From assembly GCF_003201865.1 (NCBI RefSeq), contig NZ_QJJJ01000006.1:62001-126000 (forward strand): a stretch of DNA of 64,000 bases, in the 5' to 3' direction. The number at the start of each line of letters is the position of its first letter. Position 1 is the first letter of the stretch. Below, one piece after another: positions 8,898 to 18,172 of the stretch. The notes beneath the pieces are model-generated. The model was not told where the DNA came from, ran no database searches, and worked only from the letters and a program-made list of their open reading frames with translations. This DNA is from Methylobacterium sp. B4. Its GTDB lineage: Bacteria > Pseudomonadota > Alphaproteobacteria > Rhizobiales > Beijerinckiaceae. Made by a program: the position numbers and the translations under genes.

Positions 8898-9683
8898 TCA
8901 GGGCGTCACCCACGTCCCCCGCCGGTCCTCTCCCTCCCGCGAAAAAACCGCCCGCCGGTGCCCGCGCCGGTCGAGATAGAGCAGGTCGAGCCGCTCGGCC
9001 GTCAGCATGACAGCACAAAAATTCTCGCGGCCGACCCGTGCCTCCGGATCCTCGTCGGGCAGGGCGTAGGCCTCGCCCGCCGGCAAGGCCGTGCCGGGGG
9101 CGGGCTGCACCCCGTAGCAGACCCGGCTCATCGCCAGGGCGCTCGCCCAGGCGGCGTCGGCGATTTCATCGTCGACGTGAAGGCTCGCTCTCGCCTCCAG
9201 GCGAAGCTGAAGCTTGGTGGCCCGATCGTAGACGTGGAGGGCGGCGCGGCCCGATTGCGCGATCTCCCGGGCCTTGTCCGAGCGCCGGTCGCAGTGGAAG
9301 CGCAAGGTCTCTGCCCCGGCATCGTTCGCGCGCAGCACCACCGTGCGCAGGCGTGGGTGCCCCTCCGCGTCGACCGTGGCCAGCGACGGCGTGTGGAAGG
9401 CGCTGTGCCGGTTGGCGACGCCCTCCGCGAGGCGCCGCCAGCCTTCCGCGCGAAAGCCGTCGAGGTCGTCGTAGAAGGAAGGCAGCGCGTCCACGCCGGG
9501 GCTCCTGCGCGAAGAGGGTTTCGGGCCGAACGGGTCCGGGCCGAAGGCGGCCCTGCGCGAAGCTGGCGCGAGGGTCGGCCCCTGGCAAGGCGCGGACGGC
9601 TTGCGAGCCGACCGGCCGCGCCGCGGTTCCGCACGGCCTCGTGATTCCTGCCCCGATTTGGTTGGTTGGGATTGATCTGTCAT
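8898..9683 (-). CDS. Pyridoxamine 5'-phosphate oxidase family (FMN-binding) protein
   Basis: 261 aa from the ATG at 9683. About 68 N-terminal residues are Arg/Pro-rich and look unstructured. The split-barrel FMN domain follows: AFHTPSLATVDAEGHPRLRT, VVLRANDAGAETLRFHCDRR, then SDKAREIAQSGRAALHVYD. The C-terminus REGEDRRGTWVTP resembles the PNPOx dimerisation end. Members oxidise or bind flavin/heme-type ligands; whether this is a true PdxH is doubtful because the canonical PdxH substrate motif is not clear. It is divergent from the hybrid kinase, whose coding start is 176 bp away. Confidence 0.78.
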   Translation of the reverse strand: MTDQSQPTKSGQESRGRAEPRRGRSARKPSAPCQGPTLAPASRRAAFGPDPFGPKPSSRRSPGVDALPSFYDDLDGFRAEGWRRLAEGVANRHSAFHTPSLATVDAEGHPRLRTVVLRANDAGAETLRFHCDRRSDKAREIAQSGRAALHVYDRATKLQLRLEARASLHVDDEIADAAWASALAMSRVCYGVQPAPGTALPAGEAYALPDEDPEARVGRENFCAVMLTAERLDLLYLDRRGHRRAVFSREGEDRRGTWVTP

Positions 9684-9858
9684 GGCACGCGCAACGCGTC
9701 GATGGCACGGCTTGCCCGCGGCCGCGTTGAACGCTCTCGAACGCTCACCGTCCCGCTTCCATCTTGCCCGCGTCACCCTTGATCCCCTCCCCGATGCCTC
9801 CTGCTCGCCAGACCGCCCTGCCCGGCGGGCGGCCCCGTCCGCCCCGGGATGCCGCCGC

Positions 9859-12800
9859 GTGAGCAGTCTGCCCCCCTTCCTCGACGGCGGCGGCGAGACG
9901 GGCGCCCTGATTCGCGCCCACGACTGGGCGGACACGCCGCTCGGCTCCCCGGAGACATGGCCGGTCGCGCTCAAAACCCTGGTCGGCGTGATGCTCGGCT
10001 CGCGCCAGCCCATGCTGATCGTCTGGGGCGAGGCCTACGTCACGCTCTACAACGACGGCTACGCTCCGATGTGCGGCGGCCGCCATCCCTGGGCGCTCGG
10101 CCGCAGCTTCGCGGAGGTCTGGCACGACATCTGGGATCAGGTGGAGCCGATCCTGTCGCGTGCCTATGCGGGCGAGGCCACGCATATGGACGACATCGCC
10201 TTCACGATGCATCGCAACGGCTTCCCGGAGGAGACCCACTTCGCCTTCGGCTACACGCCCGTGCGGATCGAGGACGGCACCGTGGCCGGCATGTTCTGCG
10301 CCTGCTCGGAGACCACCGCCGCGGTGCGGGCGGGACGGCAGATGCGGGCCGAGCGCGAGCGCCTCGCGGGGCTGTTCGAGCAGGCGCCGAGCTTCGTCGC
10401 CGTGCTCGACGGGCCCGGCCACGTCTTCTCCTTCGCCAACGCCGCCTACCGCGGGCTCGTGGCCCACCGCGACGTGATCGGCAAGCCGGTGCGCGAGGCC
10501 TTGCCGGAGATCGCGGGCCAGGGCTTCTTCGAGCTGCTCGACGAGGTCTACGCCACGGGCCGCACCCATTCGGCGCACGGCGCACCCGTGACGCTGCTGC
10601 GCGTGCCCGGCGGCGCGCCGGAGCAGCGCTTCCTCGACTTCGTCTACCAGCCCATGCGCGACGCGACCGGGACGGTCACCGGCGTGTTCGTCGACGGGTC
10701 GGACGTCACCGAGCGGATCGCCGGCAACGCCGCGCTCGCCGAGAGCGAGGCGCGCTTCCGCACCATGGCGGACGACGCCCCCGTGATGATGTGGGTGACG
10801 GACGCGCAGGGCGCCTGCCTCTACCTGAACCGGCGCTGGTACGAGTTCACCGGCCAGGACGAGGTGGGGGCGCTCGGCCTCGGCTGGCTGGAGGCGGTCC
10901 ACCCGGACGATCGCGGCTGGTCGGGGGAAACCTTCCTCGCCGCCAATGCCCGGCGCGAGGCCTTCCAGCTCGAATACCGCCTGCGCCGCGCCGACGGCGC
11001 CTATCGCTGGGCGATCGACTCCGCGAGCCCGCGCTTCTCCGCCCACGGGGCCTTCCTCGGCTATATCGGCTCGGTCGTCGACATCGAGGAGCGCCGCGCC
11101 GCCGAGCTGGCGCTGGCCGAGAGCGAAGAGCGCCTGCGCGTCGCGGTGGAGAACGCCGAGGTCGGCTTCTGGGACGTCGATCCGATCGCCGGCACCCTGT
11201 TCTGGCCGGCGCGGGTGAAGGCGATGTTCGGCATCTCGCCCGAGGTGCCGGTCTCGATGGACGATTTCTACATCGGGCTCCATCCGGAGGACCGGCCGAG
11301 AACCAGCGCCGCCTACGCCGCCGCGGCCGACCCTCACACGCGCGCGCTCTACGACATCGAGTACCGGACCATCGGCAAGGAGGACGGCCTCGTCCGCTGG
11401 GTGGCGGCCAAGGGGCGCGGCGTGTTCGATGCGCAAGGGCGCTGCCTTCGCGTGCTGGGCACCGCCATCGACATCACCGCGCGCAAGGCCATCGAGGAGC
11501 GGCTTCTCGAGACCACCCGCCGCCTCGACGCGGTGCTCGACAACGCGACCCAGGCCGTCTTCATGATGGATGAGCGCCAGCACTGCGCCTACATGAACCG
11601 CGCCGCCGAGCGCCTGACCGGCTACAGCCTGGAGGAGACGCAAGGGAAGGCGCTCCACGACGTCGTGCACCACACCCGGCCCGACGGCAGCCCCTACCCG
11701 CTGCACGACTGCCCGATCGACCAGGCCTTCCCGGAGAACAACCAGGAGCAGGGCCAGGAGATCTTCGTTCACCGGGACGGCTCGTTCTACCCCGTCGCCT
11801 TCACCGCCAGCCCGATCCGCGACGAGCGGGGCACCGCGATCGGCACGGTGATCGAGGCGCGCAACATTGAGGCGGAGCTGCGCGCCAAGGCGCAGCTGGA
11901 GGCCTTCAACGCCAGCCTGGAACAGCAGGTGGCGAGCCGCACCGCGGAGCTGATGCGGGTCGAGGAGGCCCTGCGCCAAAGCCAAAAGATGGAGGCGGTG
12001 GGCCAGCTCACCGGCGGGCTCGCCCACGACTTCAACAACCTGCTCACCGGCATCACCGGCTCGCTCGAACTGCTGCAGACCCGCCTCGCTCAAGGGCGGC
12101 TCACGGAGATCGACCGCTACGTCAACGCCGCGCAGGGTGCCGCCAAGCGCGCCGCGGCGCTGACCCACCGGCTGCTCGCCTTCTCACGCCGCCAGACGCT
12201 CGACCCCAAGCCCACCGACGTGAACCGGCTGGTGACCGGCATGGAGGACCTGCTCCGCCGCACCATCGGCCCCTCCATCACCCTGGAGGTGGTGGCCGCG
12301 GGCGGGCTCTGGTCGGTGCTGGTCGATCCGAGCCAGCTCGAGAACGCGCTCTTGAACCTCTGCATCAACGCCCGCGACGCCATGCCGGAGGGCGGGCGCA
12401 TCACGATCGAGACCGCCAACCGCTGGCTCGACGACCGGACCGCCCGCGAGCGCGACCTCGATCCCGGCCAGTACCTCTCGCTCTGCGTGACCGACACCGG
12501 CACCGGCATGAGCCCGGACGTGATCGCCAAGGCCTTCGACCCGTTCTTCACGACGAAGCCCATCGGCCAGGGCACCGGGCTCGGCCTCTCGATGATCTAC
12601 GGCTTCGTGCGCCAGTCGGGCGGGCAGGTGCGGATCTATTCCGAGATCGACCAGGGCACGACGATGTGCCTCTACCTGCCGCGCCATTACGGCGCGGCGG
12701 AAGAGCCGGACGCGGCCCCCGACCTCGCCGCGGCGCCCCGCGCCGAACAGGGCGAGACGGTGCTGATCGTCGACGACGAGCCGACCGTGCGGATGCTGGT

Positions 12801-13119
12801 GACGGAGGTGCTGGAAGATCTCGGCTACACCGCGATCGAGGCGGCGGACGGCCCCTCGGGCCTGAAGGTGCTGCAATCGAACGCCCGCATCGACCTGTTG
12901 GTGACCGATGTCGGCCTGCCCGGCGGCATGAACGGGCGGCAGGTGGCCGATGCCGGCCGGGCCCTTCGGCCGGGCCTGAAGGTGCTGTTCATCACGGGCT
13001 ACGCGGAGAACGCGGCGGTGGGCAACGGGCATCTGGAGCCCGGCATGCAGGTCATCACCAAGCCCTTCGTGATGGAGGTGCTGGCCGCGCGCATCAAGCA
13101 GATGATCAATTCGCGATAA
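9859..13119 (+). CDS. Multi-PAS hybrid histidine kinase with C-terminal receiver
   Basis: 1,086 aa from the GTG at 9859; upstream codons in this frame look non-coding. Order: an N-terminal PAS-like domain ([19 protein letters not shown] opening), four further PAS/PAC repeats to about residue 680, a coiled-coil linker, HisKA with phospho-acceptor His about residue 723 ([11 protein letters not shown]), HATPase with [10 protein letters not shown] and [10 protein letters not shown] motifs, and a receiver at about 970-1086 with acidic pocket LIVDDE and phospho-Asp near 1017 ([11 protein letters not shown]). No membrane segment is seen, so it senses a cytoplasmic signal. No partner regulator is adjacent. 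Similar kinases act in stress or light/redox signalling in this group, but the signal is unknown. Confidence 0.92.
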   Translation: MSSLPPFLDGGGETGALIRAHDWADTPLGSPETWPVALKTLVGVMLGSRQPMLIVWGEAYVTLYNDGYAPMCGGRHPWALGRSFAEVWHDIWDQVEPILSRAYAGEATHMDDIAFTMHRNGFPEETHFAFGYTPVRIEDGTVAGMFCACSETTAAVRAGRQMRAERERLAGLFEQAPSFVAVLDGPGHVFSFANAAYRGLVAHRDVIGKPVREALPEIAGQGFFELLDEVYATGRTHSAHGAPVTLLRVPGGAPEQRFLDFVYQPMRDATGTVTGVFVDGSDVTERIAGNAALAESEARFRTMADDAPVMMWVTDAQGACLYLNRRWYEFTGQDEVGALGLGWLEAVHPDDRGWSGETFLAANARREAFQLEYRLRRADGAYRWAIDSASPRFSAHGAFLGYIGSVVDIEERRAAELALAESEERLRVAVENAEVGFWDVDPIAGTLFWPARVKAMFGISPEVPVSMDDFYIGLHPEDRPRTSAAYAAAADPHTRALYDIEYRTIGKEDGLVRWVAAKGRGVFDAQGRCLRVLGTAIDITARKAIEERLLETTRRLDAVLDNATQAVFMMDERQHCAYMNRAAERLTGYSLEETQGKALHDVVHHTRPDGSPYPLHDCPIDQAFPENNQEQGQEIFVHRDGSFYPVAFTASPIRDERGTAIGTVIEARNIEAELRAKAQLEAFNASLEQQVASRTAELMRVEEALRQSQKMEAVGQLTGGLAHDFNNLLTGITGSLELLQTRLAQGRLTEIDRYVNAAQGAAKRAAALTHRLLAFSRRQTLDPKPTDVNRLVTGMEDLLRRTIGPSITLEVVAAGGLWSVLVDPSQLENALLNLCINARDAMPEGGRITIETANRWLDDRTARERDLDPGQYLSLCVTDTGTGMSPDVIAKAFDPFFTTKPIGQGTGLGLSMIYGFVRQSGGQVRIYSEIDQGTTMCLYLPRHYGAAEEPDAAPDLAAAPRAEQGETVLIVDDEPTVRMLVTEVLEDLGYTAIEAADGPSGLKVLQSNARIDLLVTDVGLPGGMNGRQVADAGRALRPGLKVLFITGYAENAAVGNGHLEPGMQVITKPFVMEVLAARIKQMINSR

Positions 13120-13221
13120 GGGGACGTCCTACGCAGTCGGTTCGATAGATGTGCAGTCCGGATTTCGTGTTTCGCTCGGAGGCCGCACGGATCAACGAAT
13201 CGCGTCCCATGCCAGCCCTCC

Positions 13222-13254
13222 CCGTCATCGCGAGCGCCAGCCGAGCGATGACGG
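13222..13254. terminator. Perfect inverted repeat between convergent genes
   Basis: CCGTCATCGC (13222-13231) and GCGATGACGG (13245-13254) form a perfect 10-bp stem with a 13-base loop, between the histidine-kinase gene and the convergent glycosyltransferase gene. No T-tract follows, so the fold rather than classical Rho-independent termination is what is seen. It belongs to the same CGTCATCGCGAG repeat family as 4276-4372. Confidence 0.55.
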
Positions 13255-13275
13255 ACCGCGCGTCCGCATAGCGGC

Positions 13276-15504
13276 TCAGAACCGCGCCGGGTCGAGCTCG
13301 AAGGTGGGCGGCAGGGCCTCGAACCACTCGCTGTAATAGGGGTCGCGCGGGATCGTCTCCGCCCAGCGTGCCCGGAAGCGGGCCTGCTCGTCCGCCGCGA
13401 CGGTGCGGGCGCGGTTGCGGCTCTCGTAATGGTAGAGTTCGACTTGCGCGCAATAGACGCTGCGCAGACCCCGCTCGCGCAGGCGCAGGCAGAGATCGAC
13501 GTCGTTGTAGTTGACGGCAAAGCCCTCGTCGAAGCCCTGGATCGCCTCGAACTCGGACCGCCGCACCATCACGCAGGCGCCCGTCACCGCAAGATAGTTG
13601 CGGTTGCCCGCGGTCGAGAAGAAGTGACCCGGATCCTCCCGCGGATAGGAGCGGCGGGGATGATCGGGCGTCGCGTCGATCACGGTGACGCCGACATGCT
13701 GCAACTCGCCCGTCTCGAACAGGAGTTTTGGGCCGACCGCGCCGACGCCGGGGATCTGCAGGAGCGCCAGCATCGCCTCGATCCAGTCGGGGCTGATGAC
13801 CTCGATGTCGTCGTTGAGGAAGACGAGCACATCACCGCGTGCCGCGCGCGCGCCGAGGTTCATCTTGGCCGCGACGTTGAAGACGGGCTGGTCCCAAGTG
13901 ACGGAACGCGCCCCGAATTGCTCCAGGGCCGCGCGGGTCGAGGGCCGCAGGTCGCCGTTGTCGACCGCGACGATCTCGAGGTTTTCGTAGCGGCTCCGCT
14001 CGCGGATGCTGGCGAGGCAGGCGGCGAGAAGATCGACGGTGCGACCGCGGACCTCGCTGTCGCGGCCGGCGGTCGGGATCACGATCGAGACCAGGGGCCG
14101 TTCCGTCAGCGGACGGCGCAGGTGGAAGCTGCCGGCAAAGGCGGTGGGGCGCACGGAATCGAGCCCGCCGGTGCGCCGCGCCCGGTCTTCGAGCGCGCGG
14201 ACGGCGGCGGCGACCACGTAGCCCTTGTTGTCCATGGCCTGGGCGGTCGAGCCGGGGATCGCCCGCCAATGGTAGAGCACCTGGGGCACGTGGCGCACGC
14301 GCCTCGCGTGCTCGGTGTAGCGCAGCACGAAGTCGTAATCCTGGGCGCCCTCGCACTCCGCCCGGAAGCCGCCGATGCGGGCGACGATGTCTCGCCGGTA
14401 GAGCGCCAGATGGGCCGTGTACATGCAGGCCTCCAGCGTCTCCGGGGACCAGTCCGGCTTGAAGAACGGCTCGTAGCGCTCGCCGCGCACCGTGATCTTG
14501 TCCTCGTCCGAGTAGAGGAAGTCGGTCTGCGGATCGGCGTTCAGAGCCGCGACGAGGGCGTAGAGCGCGTGCGGCGGAATCGCGTCGTCGTGATCGATCA
14601 GGGTGAGCCAGTCGCCGGTCGCGAGCGCCAGCGCGTCGTTGCTCGCGCCGACGATGCCGCCGTTCTGGGTTCGCCGGTGAAGGCGCACCCGCGGCTCTTC
14701 GCGCACCAGCGCGTCGAGCATCGGCGCGATGTGGGGAGCGCTCGAGGCGTCGTCGGTCAGGCACAGCTCCCAGTCGGGATAGGCTTGCGCCCGGATGCTG
14801 GCGAGCGCCGCCTCGAGATAGGGTTTGGGCGTGTTGTAGACCGGCATGACGATGGAGATGCGCGGCCGCACCCGGAAGCCGGCGATCGCCGTCCGCATCG
14901 CCTCCGGGCTCGGCAGGGCCGGGCGCTCGACCTGCTCGATCCAGGCGGCGTAGGAGGCCGCGGCCGGGCGCGGCCGGGCGCTGTCCCAGAAATCCCGCCA
15001 TAGGGCGGCGGGCGGGCGGCTTCGCGCGACGTGGGCAAGGCGCCCGATCACCGCTCGCGCGCCCCGCTCCTCCTCCGGGAGCCGGGCCAGGAGCCGGCGG
15101 GCCACGGCGAGCGCGGCGGCGGGGCCGCGCAAGGGCTCGAGGGTGGCTCGCGAGAGGCGGAAGCGCCCGCTCGCGGCGAGCGGATCGAGGCGCAACCCCC
15201 GCACCCGGCGCGGCAGGTACACGAGATCGTCGATCCCGCCCTCCTCCCGCATCTCCAGCCGGACCGCCTCGTCCTCGCGGAAGCCCGAGCCGTCATCGAC
15301 GTAGAGGAGCGGCACGGTCTTGGTCGCGCCGAGTCCCTCGATGTCGGCGCGGATGCGCACCCAGCCCGGGGCCAGCCGGAACGGGAACAGCCGCCCGCCC
15401 CGCGGATGGGTCAGGCGAAATTGCGGGTCGGACCCGGTGGAGCGCCAGAGGCCCTCGCCCTCCGGCTCGACCTGTCCCTTGGGTTCGATGCGGCACGCGA
15501 TCAT
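13276..15504 (-). CDS. Glycosyltransferase with two GT2 (GT-A) domains
   Basis: 742 aa. An N-terminal domain of about 150 residues precedes two family-2 modules. The first opens with ISIVMPVYNTPKPYLEAALA and has the nucleotide-sugar acidic motifs LIDHDDAIPPHAL and FLYSDEDKI. The second opens with LVSIVIPTAGRD and has NDDIEVISPDWIEAM, GAVGPKLLF and GFDEGFAVNYNDVDLCLRLR. Such proteins build surface polysaccharide or O-antigen rhamnan-type chains in the cytoplasm. It lies 11 bp downstream of a cupin gene in the same direction. The sugar donor cannot be deduced. Confidence 0.9.
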   Translation of the reverse strand: MIACRIEPKGQVEPEGEGLWRSTGSDPQFRLTHPRGGRLFPFRLAPGWVRIRADIEGLGATKTVPLLYVDDGSGFREDEAVRLEMREEGGIDDLVYLPRRVRGLRLDPLAASGRFRLSRATLEPLRGPAAALAVARRLLARLPEEERGARAVIGRLAHVARSRPPAALWRDFWDSARPRPAAASYAAWIEQVERPALPSPEAMRTAIAGFRVRPRISIVMPVYNTPKPYLEAALASIRAQAYPDWELCLTDDASSAPHIAPMLDALVREEPRVRLHRRTQNGGIVGASNDALALATGDWLTLIDHDDAIPPHALYALVAALNADPQTDFLYSDEDKITVRGERYEPFFKPDWSPETLEACMYTAHLALYRRDIVARIGGFRAECEGAQDYDFVLRYTEHARRVRHVPQVLYHWRAIPGSTAQAMDNKGYVVAAAVRALEDRARRTGGLDSVRPTAFAGSFHLRRPLTERPLVSIVIPTAGRDSEVRGRTVDLLAACLASIRERSRYENLEIVAVDNGDLRPSTRAALEQFGARSVTWDQPVFNVAAKMNLGARAARGDVLVFLNDDIEVISPDWIEAMLALLQIPGVGAVGPKLLFETGELQHVGVTVIDATPDHPRRSYPREDPGHFFSTAGNRNYLAVTGACVMVRRSEFEAIQGFDEGFAVNYNDVDLCLRLRERGLRSVYCAQVELYHYESRNRARTVAADEQARFRARWAETIPRDPYYSEWFEALPPTFELDPARF

Positions 15505-15515
15505 GATGCAAGGCG

Positions 15516-15842
15516 TTAGCGCGGCGCGAGGTGAACCGCGAGCCAGATCGTCGGATTTGCCGTGCGCTCGACCCGGTGGCGGCGGTGCGCCGGGATCAGC
15601 AGGTGGTCGCCCTCGGCGAGATGACGCGGCGCTTCTTCATCGGCAAAGCGCAGTTCGGCGGCACCCTTCAGCACCGCGACCCACTCGTCCTCGGCCCCAT
15701 CGTACCAGTGGCCCGGCGGGCTCGCCTGCCCCGTCGAGACGATGCGCTCGATCCGCGCGTTCGGCGCGGCCAGCAGCGTCTCGAAGACCTCCTCTTCGGC
15801 GCGCGCCGGGACGCCGGCGAACAGGTTCGGGCAGGCGGTCAT
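15516..15842 (-). CDS. Cupin-domain protein
   Basis: 108 aa, one small cupin barrel. Motif 1 is seen in GHWYDGAEDEWVAVLKGAAE and motif 2 in LAEGDHLLIPAHRRHRVERT, giving His/Glu residues that could bind a metal. The start MTACPNLFAGVP at 15842 was chosen because it gives the compact domain; the frame is open further upstream but without coding character. It is upstream of, and probably cotranscribed with, the GT2 gene (11 bp gap), so a sugar-nucleotide or polysaccharide role is possible, but small cupins are too varied to assign. Confidence 0.82.
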   Translation of the reverse strand: MTACPNLFAGVPARAEEEVFETLLAAPNARIERIVSTGQASPPGHWYDGAEDEWVAVLKGAAELRFADEEAPRHLAEGDHLLIPAHRRHRVERTANPTIWLAVHLAPR

Positions 15843-15953
15843 GCGCAGGGGCGCTCCTCGATGGCGGGAAGGGCGGACACCGGCCGGCGTTCCGGGCGTT
15901 GAACACGGGCGACCCGCCTCGCCCGGGCCGCCTCTAGCGAAGGGTGTAGCACG

Positions 15954-16112
15954 ATGCCCGAGACCGAGCCTCCGCCGCTCCCGCCCGCCGACGCGGATGC
16001 GGGCCTGCCGACGCCGCCGAGCCCCGGCCGGGTGCGGCCCCCGACCCTGCCGCCGAGACCGGCGCAGGACGCCCCTCCCCCCGGCGAGGCGGAGGACGAG
16101 CGGGAGGGGTAG
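15954..16112 (+). CDS. Small proline-rich hypothetical protein
   Basis: 52 aa (MPETEPPPLPPADADAG and a Pro/Glu-rich remainder), no family. It ends 4 bp before the GTG of pcm. The segment leading to its start (AGGGTGTAGCACGATGCC) is nearly the same as that leading to pcm (AGGGGTAGCACGGTGCC), so both seem to have a ribosome site, and the two may be translationally coupled. Low-complexity composition means it could also be an untranslated spacer. Confidence 0.35.
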   Translation: MPETEPPPLPPADADAGLPTPPSPGRVRPPTLPPRPAQDAPPPGEAEDEREG

Positions 16113-16116
16113 CACG

Positions 16117-16770
16117 GTGCCGGACCTCGCCGCCGCGCGCGCCCGCATGGTCGAGACGCAGCTGATCGCCCGCGGCATCCGCGATCCGGCCGTGCTCGCG
16201 GCGATGGGCAGCGTACCGCGGGAGGCCTTCGTCGCGCCGGCGCTGGCGCAGGAGGCCTACCGCGACGGGCCGCTGCCGATCGGCGAGGGTCAGACGATCT
16301 CGCAGCCCGCCATCGTCGCCCTGATGATCGCGGCTCTGGCCGTGCAGCCCGGCGCGCGGGTGCTGGAAGTCGGGGCCGGCTGCGGCTACGCGGCGGCCGT
16401 GCTGGCGCGGATGGGCGCCGCGGTCTTCGCGGTCGAGCGCCACGCCCGCCTCGGCGAGGCTGCCCGGGCTCGGCTCGCCGCCCTCGGCTTCGACGCCGTG
16501 GCCCTGCGCATCGGGGACGGCCGCGCCGGCTGGCCGGAGGCCGCGCCCTTCGACGCGATCCTCGTCTCGGCGGCCGGCCCGGACGTGCCGGCGGCGCTGA
16601 AAGACCAGCTCACGCCCGGCGGCCATCTCGTGCTCCCCGTCGGCCCGCCCGGCGGGCAGACGCTGCTGCGGCTGACTCGCAGCGGACCGGAGCGCTTCGC
16701 GAGCACGGATCTCGGCCCGGTCTCGTTCGTGCCGCTCGTGCGGGGGGAGGTTGCGACGGAGAGGGGGTGA
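16117..16770 (+). CDS. pcm: Protein-L-isoaspartate O-methyltransferase
   Basis: 217 aa from the GTG at 16117, preceded by GGGAGGGG. The enzyme methylates L-isoaspartyl residues in aged proteins so they can be repaired, using S-adenosylmethionine. Seen: PVREAF-like box (VPREAFVAPALAQEAYRDG), the substrate loop GEGQTISQPAIVALM, SAM motif I VLEVGAGCGYAAAVLA, the post-I acidic residue in VFAVERHARL, and late motifs FDAILVSAAGPDVP and GGHLVLPVG. The usual GTGSGYQ is here GAGCGYA, a conservative change. It is convergent with the ParE toxin gene. Confidence 0.93.
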   Translation: MPDLAAARARMVETQLIARGIRDPAVLAAMGSVPREAFVAPALAQEAYRDGPLPIGEGQTISQPAIVALMIAALAVQPGARVLEVGAGCGYAAAVLARMGAAVFAVERHARLGEAARARLAALGFDAVALRIGDGRAGWPEAAPFDAILVSAAGPDVPAALKDQLTPGGHLVLPVGPPGGQTLLRLTRSGPERFASTDLGPVSFVPLVRGEVATERG

Positions 16771-16817
16771 GGGGCGATCCGATCCGTGAAGCACCCGATT
16801 GCGGCTCCACCGATCGC

Positions 16818-17207
16818 TCAAGCCGTGGCGATGCCGTCATCGCCGGCCGCACTCGTCGGATCGAGGCCGCCGGGAAGCCTCCGGCGCGGCTCCATCCTGT
16901 CGTGCAGGATGCGGAGGATCACGACTTCGCCCGCATCGTCCGCCGCATCCACCACTGTGAAGTAGAGGACGTGCGACGCTCCGGTCCGGCGCCTGCCGGC
17001 CAGAGCGACGTGGAACGAGCGAATTCCAGCTGCGATCTCCGGTCGGATCTTCGAGGACGGACGCCGAGGCTCTTCGACTACCATGGCGATCGCCCTGTCG
17101 ATCAGCTCCGCGTAGGCCTGCACCTGACGAGAGCCGAACGCGCGGAGCGTTTCCTCCAAGATCTGCTCGATGTCCTCGTCCGCTCGACGCGTGAGCCTAA
17201 GGCGCAC
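16818..17207 (-). CDS. parE: RelE/ParE-family toxin
   Basis: 129 aa. The opening MRLRLTRRADEDIEQILEET and the strands ending SFHVALAGRRRTGASHVLYF and EVVILRILHDRMEPRRRL match ParE-type toxins, which inhibit DNA gyrase or act as a ribonuclease depending on subfamily. The start overlaps the end of the upstream antitoxin gene by 11 bp, the normal antitoxin-toxin layout. The last 20 residues are longer than usual. The pair lies just outside the left end of the mobile element. Confidence 0.85.
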   Translation of the reverse strand: MRLRLTRRADEDIEQILEETLRAFGSRQVQAYAELIDRAIAMVVEEPRRPSSKIRPEIAAGIRSFHVALAGRRRTGASHVLYFTVVDAADDAGEVVILRILHDRMEPRRRLPGGLDPTSAAGDDGIATA

Positions 17208-17466
17208 GGCCGGCCTTGCGCATCACGGCCTGGGCGATGCTGGCCGCGGTCCTGTCGCTGAAACGGTCAGCCCGCAGATCGTCCAGGCCGCCTTCGACCT
17301 CGCGCTTCAGGATCGCAAGCCTCTCGGCCTCGGCGGCCTTTTCCTGCTCCAGCAGGCGCAAGCCCTCCCGGACGACCTCGCTCGCCGACGCATAGCCGCC
17401 GGAACGCGTGAGTTCGTCCACGAACGACAGCAATTCAGGGGGCAGGCTCACATTCATGGTGGCCAC
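17197..17466 (-). CDS. parD: ParD-type (CopG/RHH) antitoxin
   Basis: 89 aa from a GTG at 17466, which has GGGAG seven bases upstream; the ATG at 17457 is an alternative. The ribbon-helix-helix N-terminus reads MNVSLPPELLSFVDELTRSG then GYASASEVVREGLRLLEQEK, the usual ParD pattern, followed by a toxin-binding tail. It neutralises the ParE product encoded immediately downstream and would repress the operon by binding its promoter upstream of 17466. Confidence 0.87.
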   Translation of the reverse strand: MATMNVSLPPELLSFVDELTRSGGYASASEVVREGLRLLEQEKAAEAERLAILKREVEGGLDDLRADRFSDRTAASIAQAVMRKAGRAP

Positions 17467-17556
17467 GGCATGTCTCCCGACGGATGAGGGAACCTGATCG
17501 GCAATTCTTGTCAACAGAAGCGCGCGGGGCGGGGCGCCTTGCGATCGTCCACGAGC

Positions 17557-17561
17557 GCTCA
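17557..17561. repeat. Left target-site duplication candidate (GCTCA)
   Basis: GCTCA here is repeated directly at 26851-26855, just outside the opposite end of the element. Five base pairs is the duplication size for Tn7/Tn5053-type transposases. A five-base match alone is weak; it is supported by both copies lying exactly 23 bp outside the first GAGCGAA terminal motif on each side. Confidence 0.6.
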
Positions 17562-18090
17562 TGTCGGCACCGAATAAGAGCGAATTTATTTTCTCTCGGT
17601 GACCTGAATAACGGCGAAACGCCTTCCCGGTTAAGGGCGGTTCGAACCCCGGGTTTCCAGCCTAACGGCGAAGCAGGCCGAAATCGACCTCCTGGGCGGG
17701 CATGCGTCTGCCAGGCGCAGCGCCTGTTCGGCGCTACCTTACAGGATAAGGGCGAAGCGCTTCACGCTCAGTATACTGGATAACGGCGAAGCGGCTTGCA
17801 CTCCGCACGCAGGATAAGAGCGAAGCACAGATGCTCAGGTCGAGCTTGCGGCCACGGCGAAGCATCCGTTTCATTCGCAAGCTGTTCTGGGGCGCCGCGC
17901 CCGCCGGGCATCCGTCTCACAGTGGAGGAGCGCTCGCCGACGGTCGGCCGTCCCTGCGCCCTTCCCTCTTGTGCATTCCGCTTTCGTTGGTCCAAGCGAA
18001 AGGGCCGCCGAATAAGAGCGAAGCAGCGCGCTGAGGGATACCGGATAAGGGCGAAGCATCCTGCCATACCGCACAGGATAGGGGCGAAGC
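17562..18090 (+). repeat. Left-end array of transposase-binding-like repeats (consensus GGATAAGGGCGAAGC)
   Basis: This stretch holds no convincing gene. Repeat cores start near 17573, 17607, 17630 (degenerate), 17661, 17745, 17779, 17813, 17850 (degenerate), 18011, 18044 and 18077. Many neighbours are 33-34 bp apart, close to three helical turns. Full copies include GGATAAGGGCGAAGC (17744, 18043), GGATAACGGCGAAGC (17778), GGATAAGAGCGAAGC (17812) and GGATAGGGGCGAAGC (18076), often preceded by TACAG or ATACC. I infer these are TniA/TnsB binding sites of the left end. The number and 530-bp span exceed what I know of Tn7 ends. Confidence 0.65.
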
Positions 18091-18172
18091 GACCGCTCGG
18101 CCCTCAAGCCAACGTTTCCCTGGTCACCGCGCCGCCGGGGCTATGCCGGGATAGGGAGCCCGGTCGCCATTT

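Noticed and set aside
9745..12168. Long minus-strand open frame over the histidine kinase
   Set aside because: Composition is Arg/Ala/Gly/Val/His-rich without motifs; the kinase frame has clear domains.
17630..17660. tRNA-like T-arm (GGTTCGAACCCC)
   Set aside because: The stem around the loop does not pair over five bases and no acceptor, anticodon or D-arm can be folded around it.
17573..18090. CRISPR array in the repeat-rich left end
   Set aside because: Repeats are only about 15 bp, the copies are imperfect, some intervals are 23-84 bp, and no cas genes are present. Transposase binding sites fit better.
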